The translations under genes were made by a program, and so were the position numbers. Positions 1 through 11,045 of a DNA stretch of 64,000 bases are shown here, piece by piece. Source of the DNA: Terramyces sp. JEL0728 (taxonomy: Eukaryota; Chytridiomycota; Chytridiomycetes; Rhizophydiales; Terramycetaceae); contig JADIIU010000057.1 of NCBI GenBank assembly GCA_027603945.1, positions 1 to 64,000 of the forward strand, written 5' to 3'. Position 1 is the stretch's first letter. Each line of letters opens with the position of its first letter. The notes under the pieces are model-generated. The model was not told where the DNA came from. It was given only the letters and a program-made list of their open reading frames with translations, and did no database searches.

Positions 1-235
1 ATTTGGGGAATATTTGAGAAACCCATTCAACAAATAAAGCCTTGGCGGTCAATCAAGCTGGGCTTCTATTCAAAAAAATCTGGATGTCAACAGTCCAGGA
101 ATCAATACAAGTGTCTGATGGCATTACATGCTCTGAATGTTGAATCGAAATCGGCACTTTTGTGTAGATCTGGGAAATGGCACAATATGGGATTAAACCA
201 CAATATTGACACTGAAATATTTATTGAAACTATGT

Positions 236-2000
236 TCAAATCCAAACTTGGAATGGAATTTGAGCTGGATCCAAGTTGAGGAACTTGCGAGGGTTTGAAG
301 CCTCTCTAACTTGAATTGCGACTGAAATGACAGTCAATTCAGCTTGCAGCAGGAAGATTGGGACTCCACTAAATACACCTAAAGTCGAACCATACGAGAA
401 TCCCAAAACCGAATCTGAAGGGGTTGGGATCAAAAATGCAGAGTGTAAAGCCAATTCAGCAGCAATCAATTGCGGCACAGGTGCAAGATATGCTCGTGAT
501 GAAGCAATGCCTTTTTTAGTTGGATAAGGTCCATATAATGAATGAGGATGGGCTGGGAACGTTTGTCCGTCCCAAGTGGCCTCTCCATTCATTACATTGT
601 GTTGAGCAGTCATAAATACAATCAAATCAGCGATAGTGTCAGCAAGGGAGAATACTGTGGTAAATGCCTTTGGGAAACCCACAATGTTACCACCTGTTGG
701 CGAGGCAGTGTTGGCGGCCCACGCTTGGATTTCTGGATCCTTTTGAACGTCTGAGTCACTCTTGTAGTAAATACCCAAGTAGTTCTGGACAAATTGACCA
801 ACTGCAGCGCGAATTGCGAGCAAATCTACCTTGTACTTGTAGTTTGGGATATTGCTGGTACCAGCAGCAGTAAACCAGTTGTTGATCTTTTGGGTAGTAA
901 AGTTGTAAGTTAATGCTCGATCACCAACGTATCTTGCTGCTCCTAATCCCCCACAACCGTAAACCGTGTCAAAAGCTGTTCCATTTTGCAACAATGCTTG
1001 CACGCCAAAGATAATGTTGCCGTATGAGTCTTTGTAATGATGGCTGAGCAAAGCGTAGACTGGATGTTCAGTCGATACCTGACGCATCAATTCAACACGG
1101 GCAGCAATAATGCTCATATGGTTAACAATGAAATGCTCCATTGGCAAAAAGAACCCTTCGCTGGTTGAGAAAGCTAACTTTGCAAACATCCAATCTTCAG
1201 GTGCATCCAATGGAGTGTAAATCAATCCAGTGTCTACAACTTTAATCGCAAGTGGATAGGGGTTGCCTAAAGTGTCGAGGTACAAATTCAAATAGGTGCC
1301 CGGAATAGACTGCGCAAATGGGTTAGTTTGCCCGACTTTGCTCTTGGAATATTTTCCTATTGTTAGTGCCAATTACCAAGAGTTGAATAATCAACTTTGA
1401 AAATCCTCTTTTGCGCCAACAATTGAGCAAACGTACATCCAGTTAGCTTAGTAGTAGTGGCATCCGGAATGGCGAGCACATTGCTAGTTTCCGCTTTCAA
1501 AGAGTAGCCTCCCCACGATAATCTATCTTGACCGAAAGAAGCATCAGCCTGCCAATTGATCACAGAGTAAGGGAAATGAATGGCAGAAGTAAAGTTATTG
1601 TACTAGATTAGTAACTGGCTACCATGTTTGTCAAATCATTCAAAGTTGCAACAGGAATACCAGCCGCAACCAGATCATAAGGGATAAGCTGCTCGGCTTC
1701 ATATGCAGAAGCATTGGATCTGTAAGAAATCTCCCCAATTTCAGTCAGCGTTAACTGGTACCAGACTGGAGTGAACTGTGGCCCATTCGGCATGGAAAAG
1801 TATCCTGGTTGGTTAGCGATAGTAAAAGCGCCAGGGCCATCAATGAAATTCAATCTTTGGAGGGCCAGTTGCTGGTTACGAGCAGTAATGTTTGGGCTGT
1901 TCTTTGGAAGGAACAAAAAGTCTTTTGGGGTGGGAAACAGGTTGTATGTGGCAGCAAGGGAAGCAGGAATGGCCAATAAAGCAACTACTTGATGAAGCAT
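236..2000 (-). CDS. secreted lipoxygenase (LOX)
   Basis: Three exons joined by two 20-nt introns (about 1609-1628 and 1355-1374) give 574 aa. Lipoxygenases dioxygenate polyunsaturated fatty acids at a non-haem metal. All five expected ligands are visible: the paired His of EHFIVNH (about residues 276 and 281), His and Asn in AQHNVMN (about 454 and 458), and the carboxy-terminal Ile of the final VWI. The helix segment HPVYALLSHHY and the strand LLAQKRIFKVDY are also typical. Residues 1-18 form a signal peptide and there is no PLAT domain, so the layout resembles fungal secreted manganese LOX. The H-x4-H spacing and terminal Ile are more like iron LOX. The ATG at 2000 is preceded by a TATA box; an upstream TTG is not a credible start. 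Metal choice and regiospecificity cannot be read. Confidence 0.88.
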
Positions 2001-2026
2001 CTTGATAAGCAAATGAGATCAGCTTC

Positions 2027-2034
2027 TATTTATA
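2027..2034 (-). promoter_or_regulatory. TATA box of the lipoxygenase gene
   Basis: TATAAATA on the minus strand, 26 nt before the ATG at 2000, which leaves almost no room for a 5' leader. Confidence 0.6.
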
Positions 2035-2147
2035 TTTATCGGTCATCGTGGAGAGTACACATACCAGTCAAGTGATTGGTTTGTATTTATGCAGAAAGCA
2101 AAAATAAACACTGGAAAGGTAAACAATGAAAACTTACCAACAACTAA

Positions 2148-3452
2148 TCAATTTTTATTTGTTTTTCTTCGTTTTGTAGTTTTGTCAATGACTAATCCTT
2201 CAGGCGTAACAACCGTAGTAGCACTGAATATGAATCCACCTGATCCAGACATCATCATATTCGGATGGGTTCCAGAAGTGAAAACAGGCACTTGGTATTC
2301 ACGTAACCAACTTTCAGTCAAGAATGTATTTGCATAGGATGGAGATTTGCGGCAGTATTCGTATGCTTCCAATATCACCTCTTTTCTGGCAGAATATGCA
2401 ACCACAATGGCTGAAGGCGCAAGCAATGGCTCCAGTTTCCTGATCAGTTCGGTAGTATCAAATTTAGAGGATATAATCAATCTAACATGAGTGAACAATT
2501 ACGAATCAAATCCCCCTTTTTCTAATGTAGAGTAGGTTTCTTTTAGGTTTGCATTCCTAGCACTAATTTTGGCTACTAATTCTGGCTTTACTTCCACTCC
2601 TTCTTCGATTTCTACTATTAGTACTTTTAACCTCGCAAATCTGGCTGTTTCCCTACATTCTGGTAGGCAAAGGTTTTAAATGAAGACAAAACATTACTAG
2701 GGAAATTGGAACACTTTACAATTTCCAAACTTGCGTTTTGTCCATCATGGAGAAAGTAGCATGTTCCATGTCCATGTGTTCTTTCTAGAATGGCGGTTGC
2801 TAAAAGGCCGCCAGTATCGTCACAAACCAACATGCGACTACCAGCACGGACATTGGCAAACGTGAGTATTTGCGATAGCGAATCAATTCGTAATTCATGA
2901 ATCTTTTCCGGATTCTTCAAATTATGATATTCAATTAGATTGCGTGCATTGGGAAACAATGGGATAAATATTTTGGAGTATCTGTGTTAATATTGGCTAC
3001 TTTTTCACTTTGCGCTTGATATATTTTGCTTTTGCAAATTCTGTTTTCTCGTTGAATTTTTCATTGTTGGAAACGATTTCTTTGATTATGGTTTGATGAT
3101 GAACGCTGCCATCCAAGCTTTTTAATTTCATTTCTTCAATTTGTTTTTGAGTGAGTTTCTGTGAATTTGAATCATCAAAAATCTCTTGGTTTGTTGCGTC
3201 AGTTTCCACACGAGGATCTATTTCAAAGTCTAATAAATAATCATTGTTTTCTACTCGTTTCAGCTTATCTCTGTCGTATATTTCCAATGGGACAGAATAA
3301 TATTTGCCAATGAGTTCTGAGGATTGAAACTTGCCGAATTTTCCAAGTTCAATTTGTACATTTTCTTGCAATTGGATTAGTTTCTGATTTCCCGACGGCA
3401 TTTTGATGATGATCCAGTCACCCTGCTGTATAATATCCCAGTTTCTCGTCAT
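2148..3452 (-). CDS. TRM6: tRNA (adenine-58-N1) methyltransferase non-catalytic subunit TRM6
   Basis: Four exons with introns of 19, 20 and 21 nt give 414 aa; one internal exon (about 2498-2607) is too short to stand as an ORF. TRM6/GCD10 pairs with TRM61 to make m1A58 in tRNAs. Family marks: N-terminal beta domain, LTQKQIEEMK followed by KTEFAKAKYIKRK, then CDDTGGLLATAILER, and a C-terminal half with LTESWLREYQV and THPNMMMSGSGG. The length suits the short end of the family. The stop codon lies inside AAATAAAA, a poly(A) signal. It is convergent with nothing and sits between the lipoxygenase and the first HMG gene. The assignment is firm. Confidence 0.9.
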
Positions 3453-3548
3453 AAAATGATTTGAAAAAAAAATTCAATTATAAACAGTGAAAGAGTAAAA
3501 TTTCCAGAATTTTATTCAATTAGGTAGTATAAAAATAAATAAACGCAA

Positions 3549-4076
3549 TCAAGCACACAGGTATTTGTCAAAATTAAAGAAATTGTCCAGAATTGTTGCT
3601 TCGAGCACATCTGGAGAAATACTTGATTCAGCAGTAATCTGCCTCTTCAGCTTAGGAGTTAGGATTCTGTATGGTGGTTGAATATTGTTGTAGAATGCCT
3701 GTAGCTGTTCGTTGCCAGACTCCTTCAATACATCAGAAGTAATGGATTCTGGGGACAGGGGTATGGTAGTATCAGATGGGGACTGGATATTGTATACAGA
3801 CTCTGGGGATGAAGGACAGCTAATCTTCTTTTTCTGCACCCACGGCTGCCAATCAAAATCAGGATGTTCGAGTTTGAACTGCTCGTGTTCTTTAAGAGAC
3901 TGTTGGTTGTAGAATTCCTTTACGTCGGCAGGTTCGTCTTTCCACAGCTCGGCGGCTTTCCTACTGATTTCATGACTCTTTGAGATTTTGAATTTGCGAA
4001 CAATCTCGGTTTTCTTTTGTTTTCTATAGAGGAAGAACGAGTTTAACGGCTTCTTGACTTTTATTTTAATGGACAT
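3549..4076 (-). CDS. HMG-box protein 1 (MATA-HMG-like)
   Basis: Intronless, 175 aa. The HMG box starts about residue 7 (KKPLNSFFLYRKQKK), runs through KSHEISRKAAELW and ends at HPDFDWQPW. MATA/SOX-type HMG boxes bind and bend DNA through the minor groove. The box is followed by a Ser/Pro-rich linker and a tail with SPDVLEATIL, a motif shared by most cluster members. I chose the ATG at 4076 because it places the box directly at the N terminus as in the paralogues; the reading frame continues upstream without support. First of nine related genes. Confidence 0.85.
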   Translation of the reverse strand: MSIKIKVKKPLNSFFLYRKQKKTEIVRKFKISKSHEISRKAAELWKDEPADVKEFYNQQSLKEHEQFKLEHPDFDWQPWVQKKKISCPSSPESVYNIQSPSDTTIPLSPESITSDVLKESGNEQLQAFYNNIQPPYRILTPKLKRQITAESSISPDVLEATILDNFFNFDKYLCA

Positions 4077-5109
4077 TTTCTTGTAGTTCCACAAGCTTTC
4101 TCTATTTAAATGTTTTTTCGTTTCTGCATGGGGCCCATCAGAGCGGTAGTTTTGCCACCACCTGCAATGAAACAACCGATTGGAGCCTCAGCACCACCAA
4201 GCCATGTTTCTACTACACAGGAAAGTATTACACGATCTTGGAGTAGCTCGGTAGGGCTAGTATAGGTTGAAAATTTGCATTTCTTGCAATGCTTTTTTTG
4301 AAAGAGCGTGACACCAAAATCATGGTATGCTCGGGAGTAGGACTCAGCCTAGTCAGACACAAGAGTTACCGAGGGATAACAAGGTGCAATCGATCCAATT
4401 AGTCATGGCTTGTACCACCATCCAAATTGCCTTTGATAGGTCTGACGAGTAATGAATTCAACAATCTCATTAGCAATGCAAAACCATTTTTTTGTTTATT
4501 TCACAAACTTTCTTTGTGTTTCCTATTGGAGAATGTGAACATGTTTCACAATCCATGGAAAAAGTTTTGAAACCGGGCTGATTAAATTAATCAATTAAAA
4601 TATTGTGAATCTGAAATTGAATGTTTGATTCTTGGTCGTTGGATGATTAGTGGCACAAGGAATTGATTTATGATGATGCGAGTGCTTTTCAGGTGCTCAA
4701 AAAAGCACTGACCGCTTTGAAAAGCTGTGGACCGTTTACCATTTTAATTCAATCGAAAAGCATTTTGAATGGATAGTGGTGGAAATAGTGCATCCTATTC
4801 CTGGAGCTGTGTAGGAGTGGGCTTACCACGCCCCTATCACTAATTGGTGTCTTGATCACAACAGTCACTTTGATGAGCCTGCTGGTGTCGTAATTGGCAT
4901 CAATGACAATCAATAAGCCAACCAGTTAGTTTTGGGTCCTGACTTGGTTTAATTACATTGTGAAGGAATTTAGTGTGGTAAATGAAATGCCATATCCCAG
5001 AGTAGTTACCATGTGAAAATATTGAATTGAGTATTAAAAGAGAATCAAAGAATTTCAAGTATTTAAAGAGACTAGAAATAAAGATATTAAAAAGTATATT
5101 AGGTAGTAT
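4077..5109. other. intergenic, no gene seen
   Basis: About 1 kb between HMG genes 1 and 2. Reading both strands I find no recognisable protein, spliced or unspliced, no HMG remnant and no tRNA. Presumably the promoter of gene 1 and the terminator of gene 2. Confidence 0.5.
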
Positions 5110-5691
5110 TCAAAAGTCGAAATTAATAGATAACGGCGAACCAACAGACCCTTCACTCATGTAATCATCCATATTGAGCTCCATCAAATCTGGATCAGTC
5201 CCTAGTAGCGTAGCTTGAAAGACATCTGGCGACACTTTGTAAAACAGGCTTGGAGATCTGATTTGCGCTTGAGGAAATATTTGGAGCGAGTTGTATGATT
5301 TTGTTAGTCGTACTGAAGAGAATTTTGGTGATGGTATTGGCAGGGAATGGGTAGATTCTGGCGAAGGACACGGATCGTCATTAGACAGTGTGGGCGATGT
5401 AGAAGCAGATGATTTCCTCTTTCTTTTTTCAATTTTACCAGGCTTGTTCCGTTTCCAAGGCTGCCAATCGAAATCTGGATTCTGCTCTTTAAACCGTAAA
5501 TGCTCTTGCAGCGACAATTCCTGATACCTGTCTTTAACTGACTGACTTTCCTTTGACCACAATTCAGCAATTTTTTTATTTACATCTTGGTTCTTTATGA
5601 TTCCGTATTTTTCTATTACTTCTTCCTTGATATGTTTTCGATATAGAAAAAACGAGTTTAATGGTTTCTTTAGTTCAAGGCCTTTGGACAT
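5110..5691 (-). CDS. HMG-box protein 2
   Basis: Intronless, 193 aa. The box (about residues 8-80) begins KKPLNSFFLYRKHIKEE and ends PDFDWQPW. It is the most divergent intact box in helix 2 (KNQDVNKKIAELW instead of KSHEISRKAAELW). A basic stretch KRNKPGKIEKRKRK after the box could be a nuclear localisation signal. The C-terminal half is Ser/Pro-rich, then SPDVFQATLL and an acidic end (MELNMDDYM). Its promoter has a TATA box 25 nt from the ATG. Confidence 0.85.
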   Translation of the reverse strand: MSKGLELKKPLNSFFLYRKHIKEEVIEKYGIIKNQDVNKKIAELWSKESQSVKDRYQELSLQEHLRFKEQNPDFDWQPWKRNKPGKIEKRKRKSSASTSPTLSNDDPCPSPESTHSLPIPSPKFSSVRLTKSYNSLQIFPQAQIRSPSLFYKVSPDVFQATLLGTDPDLMELNMDDYMSEGSVGSPLSINFDF

Positions 5692-6392
5692 TTATTTGCG
5701 GCACGCTCCCGGTTGGTATTTATATGAGCAATCAACATGAGAGACCGCCTAGCAAGGAGAAAAGGATTGGGATTTTCGGTGGTTGCCAACTCCAAAGTTC
5801 GGAGTAGATTTGCTCGGTGGTTGTACACTTACCAGCGCCGAGACTACCCAGAACCGATAGCGAATGGGGTAGCGAATTACATCCCGGCAGAAAAATTTAC
5901 ATGGGGTTATAATGTAGGCTAGAATTCTATTATTAGCACATTTTCGGAAGTTGTCTTTATCATCACGTGATTTTATGGGTCTAACTAAAGAGAATGGAAA
6001 ATCGGCAGTAGGAGCAGATACAAGATCTGCCAAAGGAAAAGAAATTAGGAAGGCTTAAATGGGGCTTACACTATCTTGGAAAAGAGCTTGCAACACGCTA
6101 GCAGTAGATATGCATTGCACCAAATCTATCACTTGTGGGCTGTGAGCGGCCTAATTGCTTAATGAGGTGTATGATTCATTAAATATGGCAGCTATTGTGA
6201 CTGATTTACCACAGATTAGCAAAAGCCCAGCAATTAGAGTGTATTTCCGCAGTCCATCCAATGTGCAAAGTGTTCAGTTAACTTTTGATTCCAAATAGAG
6301 ATGACTTCAACATTCTTGTTCGTGGACACCGCACCAAATAGTAAATTAAATCTGTAGAGTCGGCACTGTACAGTTTCTACTAATACTTTTTA
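5692..6392. other. intergenic, no gene seen
   Basis: Apart from the promoter of HMG gene 2 I see no coding sequence. Two open frames on opposite strands (5737-5922 and 5749-6033) overlap, resemble nothing and lack a conserved start context. Confidence 0.5.
5717..5724 (-). promoter_or_regulatory. TATA box of HMG gene 2
   Basis: TATAAATA on the minus strand, ending 25 nt before the ATG at 5691. Confidence 0.6.
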
Positions 6393-6872
6393 TTAACAAA
6401 TACCGAAATCAATAAATTCATCAAAATTGAACACTTCAGTCGGAATGGCCTGCATATCGAATGAAAATTCTGGAGTGTACGAAAAATCCAAGAATTGATT
6501 TGTTAAATCCGGAAATGTATACATGATGTTTTCGTCAGGTGTAGGATAATGATTTTCAACAGGCGACGGATATGCTTGGATGTCTTTGATGGATGTGGAT
6601 GGCGAGGATGTCATGTCTTCATTCTTTTTTCGTTTCTTCCATGGCTGCCAATCAAAATCTGGATTCAGCTCCTTGAATTTATTATGCTCCTCTAGTGACT
6701 GCTGCGCATAATAGTCTCTGGTTTCTTTACTTTCCAGTGCCCACAGCTCTGCGGCCTTTTTACTTATTTCATGACTCTTGGTGATGTGATAGTTGCGAAT
6801 AATTTCATGTTTCTTTGATCTGCGGTATAGAAAGAAGCTGTTTAACGGTTTTTTTAGAGTTGGTTTTGCCAT
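6393..6872 (-). CDS. HMG-box protein 3
   Basis: Intronless, 159 aa, one of the shortest. The box (about residues 7-79) reads KKPLNSFFLYRRSKKHEII through KSHEISKKAAELW to NPDFDWQPW and is closest to box 5 in helix 1 (RNYHITKSHEISKKAAELWA). It lacks the usual S-x-D-V-x-E-A motif; the tail is IPTEVFNFDEFIDFG, acidic and aromatic, which could act as an activation segment (inference). The stop TAA overlaps AATAAA. Confidence 0.85.
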   Translation of the reverse strand: MAKPTLKKPLNSFFLYRRSKKHEIIRNYHITKSHEISKKAAELWALESKETRDYYAQQSLEEHNKFKELNPDFDWQPWKKRKKNEDMTSSPSTSIKDIQAYPSPVENHYPTPDENIMYTFPDLTNQFLDFSYTPEFSFDMQAIPTEVFNFDEFIDFGIC

Positions 6873-7178
6873 TAATGTGAACCTGTCAACTGCCGCATTT
6901 ATTCAAATTCGGCATTTTGGCGCTGTTTGATCCCTGCGCCTTCGCAGTGAAAGGGGAGGAAAGAGGATGCAATTGATTCAAAGCCTTCTTTCACAGCCAA
7001 AATGAAATTAACCCCAATTCGCCGCTGCAGTCGTTGATCCTTGAATTTCTACGCTTGCACTATTCCTGCCAGTGGTCACAGCGATTCGCTTCCAGATTCA
7101 TTATCACAGCATAGAAAAAAGTCCTGGCTTATCAATCATAGAACTAAAAAAGAAAACTACAAAAGCCTGTCAAAATAA
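6873..7178. other. intergenic, no gene seen
   Basis: Promoter region of HMG gene 3, with an AT-rich AATAAATG near 6890 rather than a good TATA. No coding sequence seen. Confidence 0.5.
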
Positions 7179-7592
7179 TTATTCCCACTTGATTTCTGGA
7201 TTGGCTTTGAACGCATCATAGTCTGCTCGCTTAAAAAAGGAAATCTCAGTCTCATTTTCTACATTAAAACTATATTACCAATTCCTGCATCTGACAATTT
7301 CTGTGCATCGTCTGTAAGGTATCCACCGTCGTTCAAGTTTATGATTAAATTCTGTGATTTAGTTCCATGAGCAGTGAAATATAACTTCAAAGTATCAAAT
7401 TCCACATTAAGATAAGGTTTGAATCCTGAGGTCGTCTTTATTCCTGAGTTAGCAAAAGTTACTGTTGAGAATCAAGACTTTTAGCTCACCAACTGTCGTA
7501 TTTAAATTGATTTGGTTCAGTATCAAGTTTTTTGTCGTCCTGTATTCGAACGATTTGATTAATCGGATTGTCAAGACTGCATTTTCTGACAT
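7179..7592 (-). CDS. UPF0538 / C2orf76-family protein
   Basis: Found by splicing two introns of 19 and 20 nt; no exon is long enough to attract attention alone. The product is 124 aa, close to human C2orf76 (126 aa). Matching stretches are LTIRLIKSFEYRTTKNL near the start, GFKPYLNVEFDTLKLYFTAHG in the middle, NLIINL, then AGIENETEISFFKRADYDA and KANPEIKWE at the end. Function of the family is unknown. The start codon lies 30 nt downstream of the stop of the chitinase gene on the same strand. Identification is strong, function open. Confidence 0.85.
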
Positions 7593-7622
7593 TTTAAAGA
7601 TTCAAAAAAAACGAAATGTTAT

Positions 7623-8655
7623 TTAAAGCAAAAGTAGGAGGAATAGCCAGGAAGAAAAGAGAGTAAAAACAGCGTTGGGGAGCGCAGCACCAGAGTTGGG
7701 ATCAGTCGAGTTGCCCGTCATATCCGGGGAATCAAATTGCCTGAAAATCTTTGAGTAATCGAATGGTGCCTGCTGTACCAGGGTACTGGTGTACAAAGTG
7801 CCAGACGGTCCATTATCCCTGCCCAAAGCCCAGAATGATAACAAGGAAACAAATTGGTTAGTTTTAGCCCAGTCAACCACACCTTGAGCGTCTTTCAGGG
7901 TGAATATGTTTCCGTCATCATTAGTACCGATCATGGCAATAATCCCTAATTTCGTTTGGTTGAATCCCATGGACTGGAGCTGTTTATAGGCGCCTTGACT
8001 GGACTGGATCACGACCTTTCCGAAATCGCCATGGACATTAGCACTACCATAATCCATAGCCATAATATTCACATCTAAATTAGTATCGATTACTATCCAG
8101 GACAGTTTTTTCGGCAAGTGCGGATTTCAAGAAATTAATTGAATCTCGAGAGAGTCCAGTTTCATCCACTTTGGTTGTTAATGAAACATACAATTTCGGA
8201 TTGTTTGTTCTCAAGCAATTAATCGCTTGAAATCTCCTAGTAGTTTCAAGCTCATTTCCTGCATAGTTATACTCCAAGTCAAAATCAAGTGCGGTAGCTT
8301 TAGTAATATCAATAACTTGCTGATAAGCTTTGACTGTGCAATCAACCGAATCGCACACGTTTGCGATTTCTGGATTGTTCTGACTCTGCCCGCCAAAGGA
8401 AACGATAAAATGGACATTAGAATCTTTCAATGTCGAGGTAAAGTCTCCCAAATCTTGCAAGTAGATGTTTCCAAACCCAATCTGATTTGTAGTTGAATAA
8501 TAGTTGACAAATGCCAATGAGACACTATGAAGATTCAAGTCGGAAATAGTTGAAAGCAGCTGCTGGCCTTTAGTTAAATGAGAAAATGATTCGCCAAAGG
8601 TCTGGAGTGTATCAGAGAGAACATACGGTGCAAAAATCCTTTGATAGTTGTGCAT
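7623..8655 (-). CDS. GH18 chitinase-like glycosidase
   Basis: Two exons with a 19-nt intron (about 8067-8085) give 337 aa. The fold follows bacterial ChiA/ChiD-like GH18 enzymes: RIFAPYV at the start, FIVSFGGQSQ, the catalytic strand ALDFDLEYN whose Glu would be the acid, then NIMAMDYG and VSLLSFWALGRD. It would cleave beta-1,4-GlcNAc chains. The ATG at 8655 gives no signal peptide, yet the C terminus ends in an LFLLLLL hydrophobic tail preceded by Ser/Asn/Gly-rich residues, like a GPI-anchor signal. A first exon may be missing, or the protein is tail-anchored. Confidence 0.82.
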
Positions 8656-8731
8656 TCGGATCAAGAAACCTTTCTACACTCCGATCGTGGACATGGGAAA
8701 AATTTCACGCTATGATTCACCAATAGATTTA

Positions 8732-9694
8732 TTACAAAATAGACGAATGGTACTTTGGATTCAGAACATATTTATAGTAATCTTGTATAACCTGCGTCGC
8801 ATACTTTTTCCCAGCCTCAAAATCACTTTTGACAGCTGGCGTGTACCAATCTTCACTACAGATATAATTCCATTCAAAGTCAGTAAACTTGGTGTAAATG
8901 TACAGGAACGAAATCGCATCCGGATAAACATCTTTGCTTTCACAATACTGTACCGTGCAAGCAAATTTCCACATTGTCCGGAATGAACCAAAATGCCGCC
9001 TCACCAAGTCTTCCACAGCAATGTATTCTGATTTCGACTGGATCAAGTAATCGGGTACAGTATCAGTTTTATAAAAGTTTTTGAAATGGGCAATCATATT
9101 CTCATTAAACAGTTCTATTCCTCCCATCGCGTGGACTATATTATCGACAGCTTGTAATGTAATCCTGCCATAATCGTCTGGATTTTTGCATACCGATAAT
9201 ACCCAATCAATCAATTGAACAACTTTCAATGGCTTATTGGTGTTGTACTTGAAGTAACAGCTGACCAGTTCTTGTAGAAAGTCGGGTGTTTTCATGATTG
9301 ATTTCAGCATCTTCATGTACTGCGGTCCAATCTTGAATTTTGCAATATAAGCTTCGTCGTCTAGTTCTTTAACATCCACAGACTCGGCAGACAGTTTTGA
9401 TTTCAAATCCTCCAGGATGTGAATGATCCGATCAAATTCATGCCCATATTCTTTCCAGTATTCGTAACTATACACTAGCTGTTTGTGAAGCGAGAATATA
9501 TCCTTCATCTCTTGCGCAGTGAATATCATTGAATTACTTTTAGCGAGTAGCTTTGAAACTGGCTGCAGAAAAGAATGTACATCCAGTTGCAGCAATGTCT
9601 TTTCTTGTTGGCGGTCTTGGCTATCTCTTACAATGGGTTTTGCTGGAGCTGTATTAACCATTGGCATATTTGGGGGTGGGGGTGGTAATATCAT
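8732..9694 (-). CDS. unknown protein with N-terminal polyproline
   Basis: Intronless, 320 aa. I do not recognise it. It opens with MILPPPPPNMPM, a possible profilin/SH3/WW ligand, followed by a mostly alpha-helical, Tyr/Lys-rich body (for example VYSYEYWKEYGHEF and KFACTVQYC). No signal peptide, membrane segment or catalytic motif is visible. The stop TAA overlaps AATAAA. It is divergently arranged with the histidine-biosynthesis gene 168 nt away, so the two may share a promoter region. Confidence 0.6.
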   Translation of the reverse strand: MILPPPPPNMPMVNTAPAKPIVRDSQDRQQEKTLLQLDVHSFLQPVSKLLAKSNSMIFTAQEMKDIFSLHKQLVYSYEYWKEYGHEFDRIIHILEDLKSKLSAESVDVKELDDEAYIAKFKIGPQYMKMLKSIMKTPDFLQELVSCYFKYNTNKPLKVVQLIDWVLSVCKNPDDYGRITLQAVDNIVHAMGGIELFNENMIAHFKNFYKTDTVPDYLIQSKSEYIAVEDLVRRHFGSFRTMWKFACTVQYCESKDVYPDAISFLYIYTKFTDFEWNYICSEDWYTPAVKSDFEAGKKYATQVIQDYYKYVLNPKYHSSIL

Positions 9695-9862
9695 TTGTGG
9701 GCAGATTTTTACTCAAAGTTTAACTGCAAAACGCAGCCTGTGCTCATTGGCATAGGAACTTTATCTGACTCGCTTGTTGGGATTTCAATTGATTGGATGA
9801 CTAATCGAAAGAGATGGTGATCAACCTTTTGATCAATCGTGCGAGCCAAAAAGTTTGAAAAA

Positions 9863-11045
9863 ATGTTTGATTTAAAATCGATAGTGAGGCCAAATATATA
9901 CGCATTGAAGCCTTACAGATGCGCAAGAGACGACTATTCAGCCGGAATTCTTTTGGACGCAAATGAAAATTCCCACGGATCCTCGCTACCACAAAACTCT
10001 AATTTTGTGGATGGAAATTTGGAAAGATATCCTGATCCATATCAGCTGGAAATCAAAGAAAAGCTGTGCAAGCTTCGGGGAATTCAATCTGCCGGACATT
10101 TCTTTTTAGGAGTTGGAAGCGATGAATGTATTGACATGGCAATCAGAGTATTTGTTCAACCAGGAAAGGAAAAGATCTTGATCACACCTCCGACCTATGG
10201 AATGTATTCAGTGTCTGCAAATATCAATGATGTTGGAATTGCCAAAGCTCCGTTGATTGTAGATGGAGGAAAGTTTCAGCTGGATGTTGACAATGTGAAT
10301 TTGTCACTAACTTAGATTCTCAAAGAAATCAAGCAGGATCCGTCAATCAAATTGATATTCCTATGTTCCCCTGGTAACCCTACTGGTACACTGCTGCAAA
10401 AATCAGATATTATTCGAATTTTAGAGTCCAGTTTCAAGGGAATAGTTTTTGTTGATGAAGCCTATGTTGATTTTTGTGCCGATGCATCCTGCTCTACACT
10501 TGTTGATTCGTATCCAAATTTGATTGTCAGCCAAACACTTTCGAAAGCATTTGGATTGGCGGGTATCAGGTATTTCGTGTTAATGCAGGTTGGGATATAC
10601 CATTTCCTCACCAGAGATTGCACAGATATTCAATAACACAAAAGCACCGTATAATATCTCGACTCTAACCTCAAATATTGCAAATCAAGCCCTTGGAGAT
10701 GGATTGACAGTCATGGCAACCTACGTTGCTTCAATCAAGGAACAGCGCAAGCTGTTGATGCAGCAATTGGCTAAATTATCGTTTGTGGGAGGGTTTTTGG
10801 GAACTCACGATGCAAACTTTGTCTTGGTGCAGTTTGTAAACAAGCAAGGAGTGCCGGACAACAGAGTAGCAATGGATATATACAAGCATTTGGCAGAAGT
10901 TAGCGGTGTGGTGGTTAGATTCAGAGGTGATGAATTGGGATGTTTCGGTTGCTTGAGAATTACTGTTGGAACCCCTGAGGAAAACTCTACATTAATCAAG
11001 TTTCTGCAGTCCAAAGATATTCAAAGTATTGCTAATAAACACTAG
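9863..11045 (+). CDS. HIS5: histidinol-phosphate aminotransferase
   Basis: Three exons, introns 10295-10315 (21 nt) and 10570-10588 (19 nt), 380 aa; yeast His5 has 385. A PLP fold-type I enzyme that converts imidazole-acetol phosphate and glutamate to histidinol phosphate. Visible marks: FDLKSIVRPNIYALKPYRCARDD at the start (shown only for its match to yeast), LLDANENSHG, RYPDPYQ, GSDECIDMAIR, PGNPTGTL, VDEAYVDF, the PLP lysine in SQTLSKAFGLAG and the C-terminal RFRGDELG. I use the ATG at 9863; an upstream GTG in frame is not needed. It implies the organism makes its own histidine. Confidence 0.92.

Noticed and set aside
5737..6033. Overlapping open frames on both strands
   Set aside because: Mutual shadows of about 60 and 94 codons with no recognisable domain.
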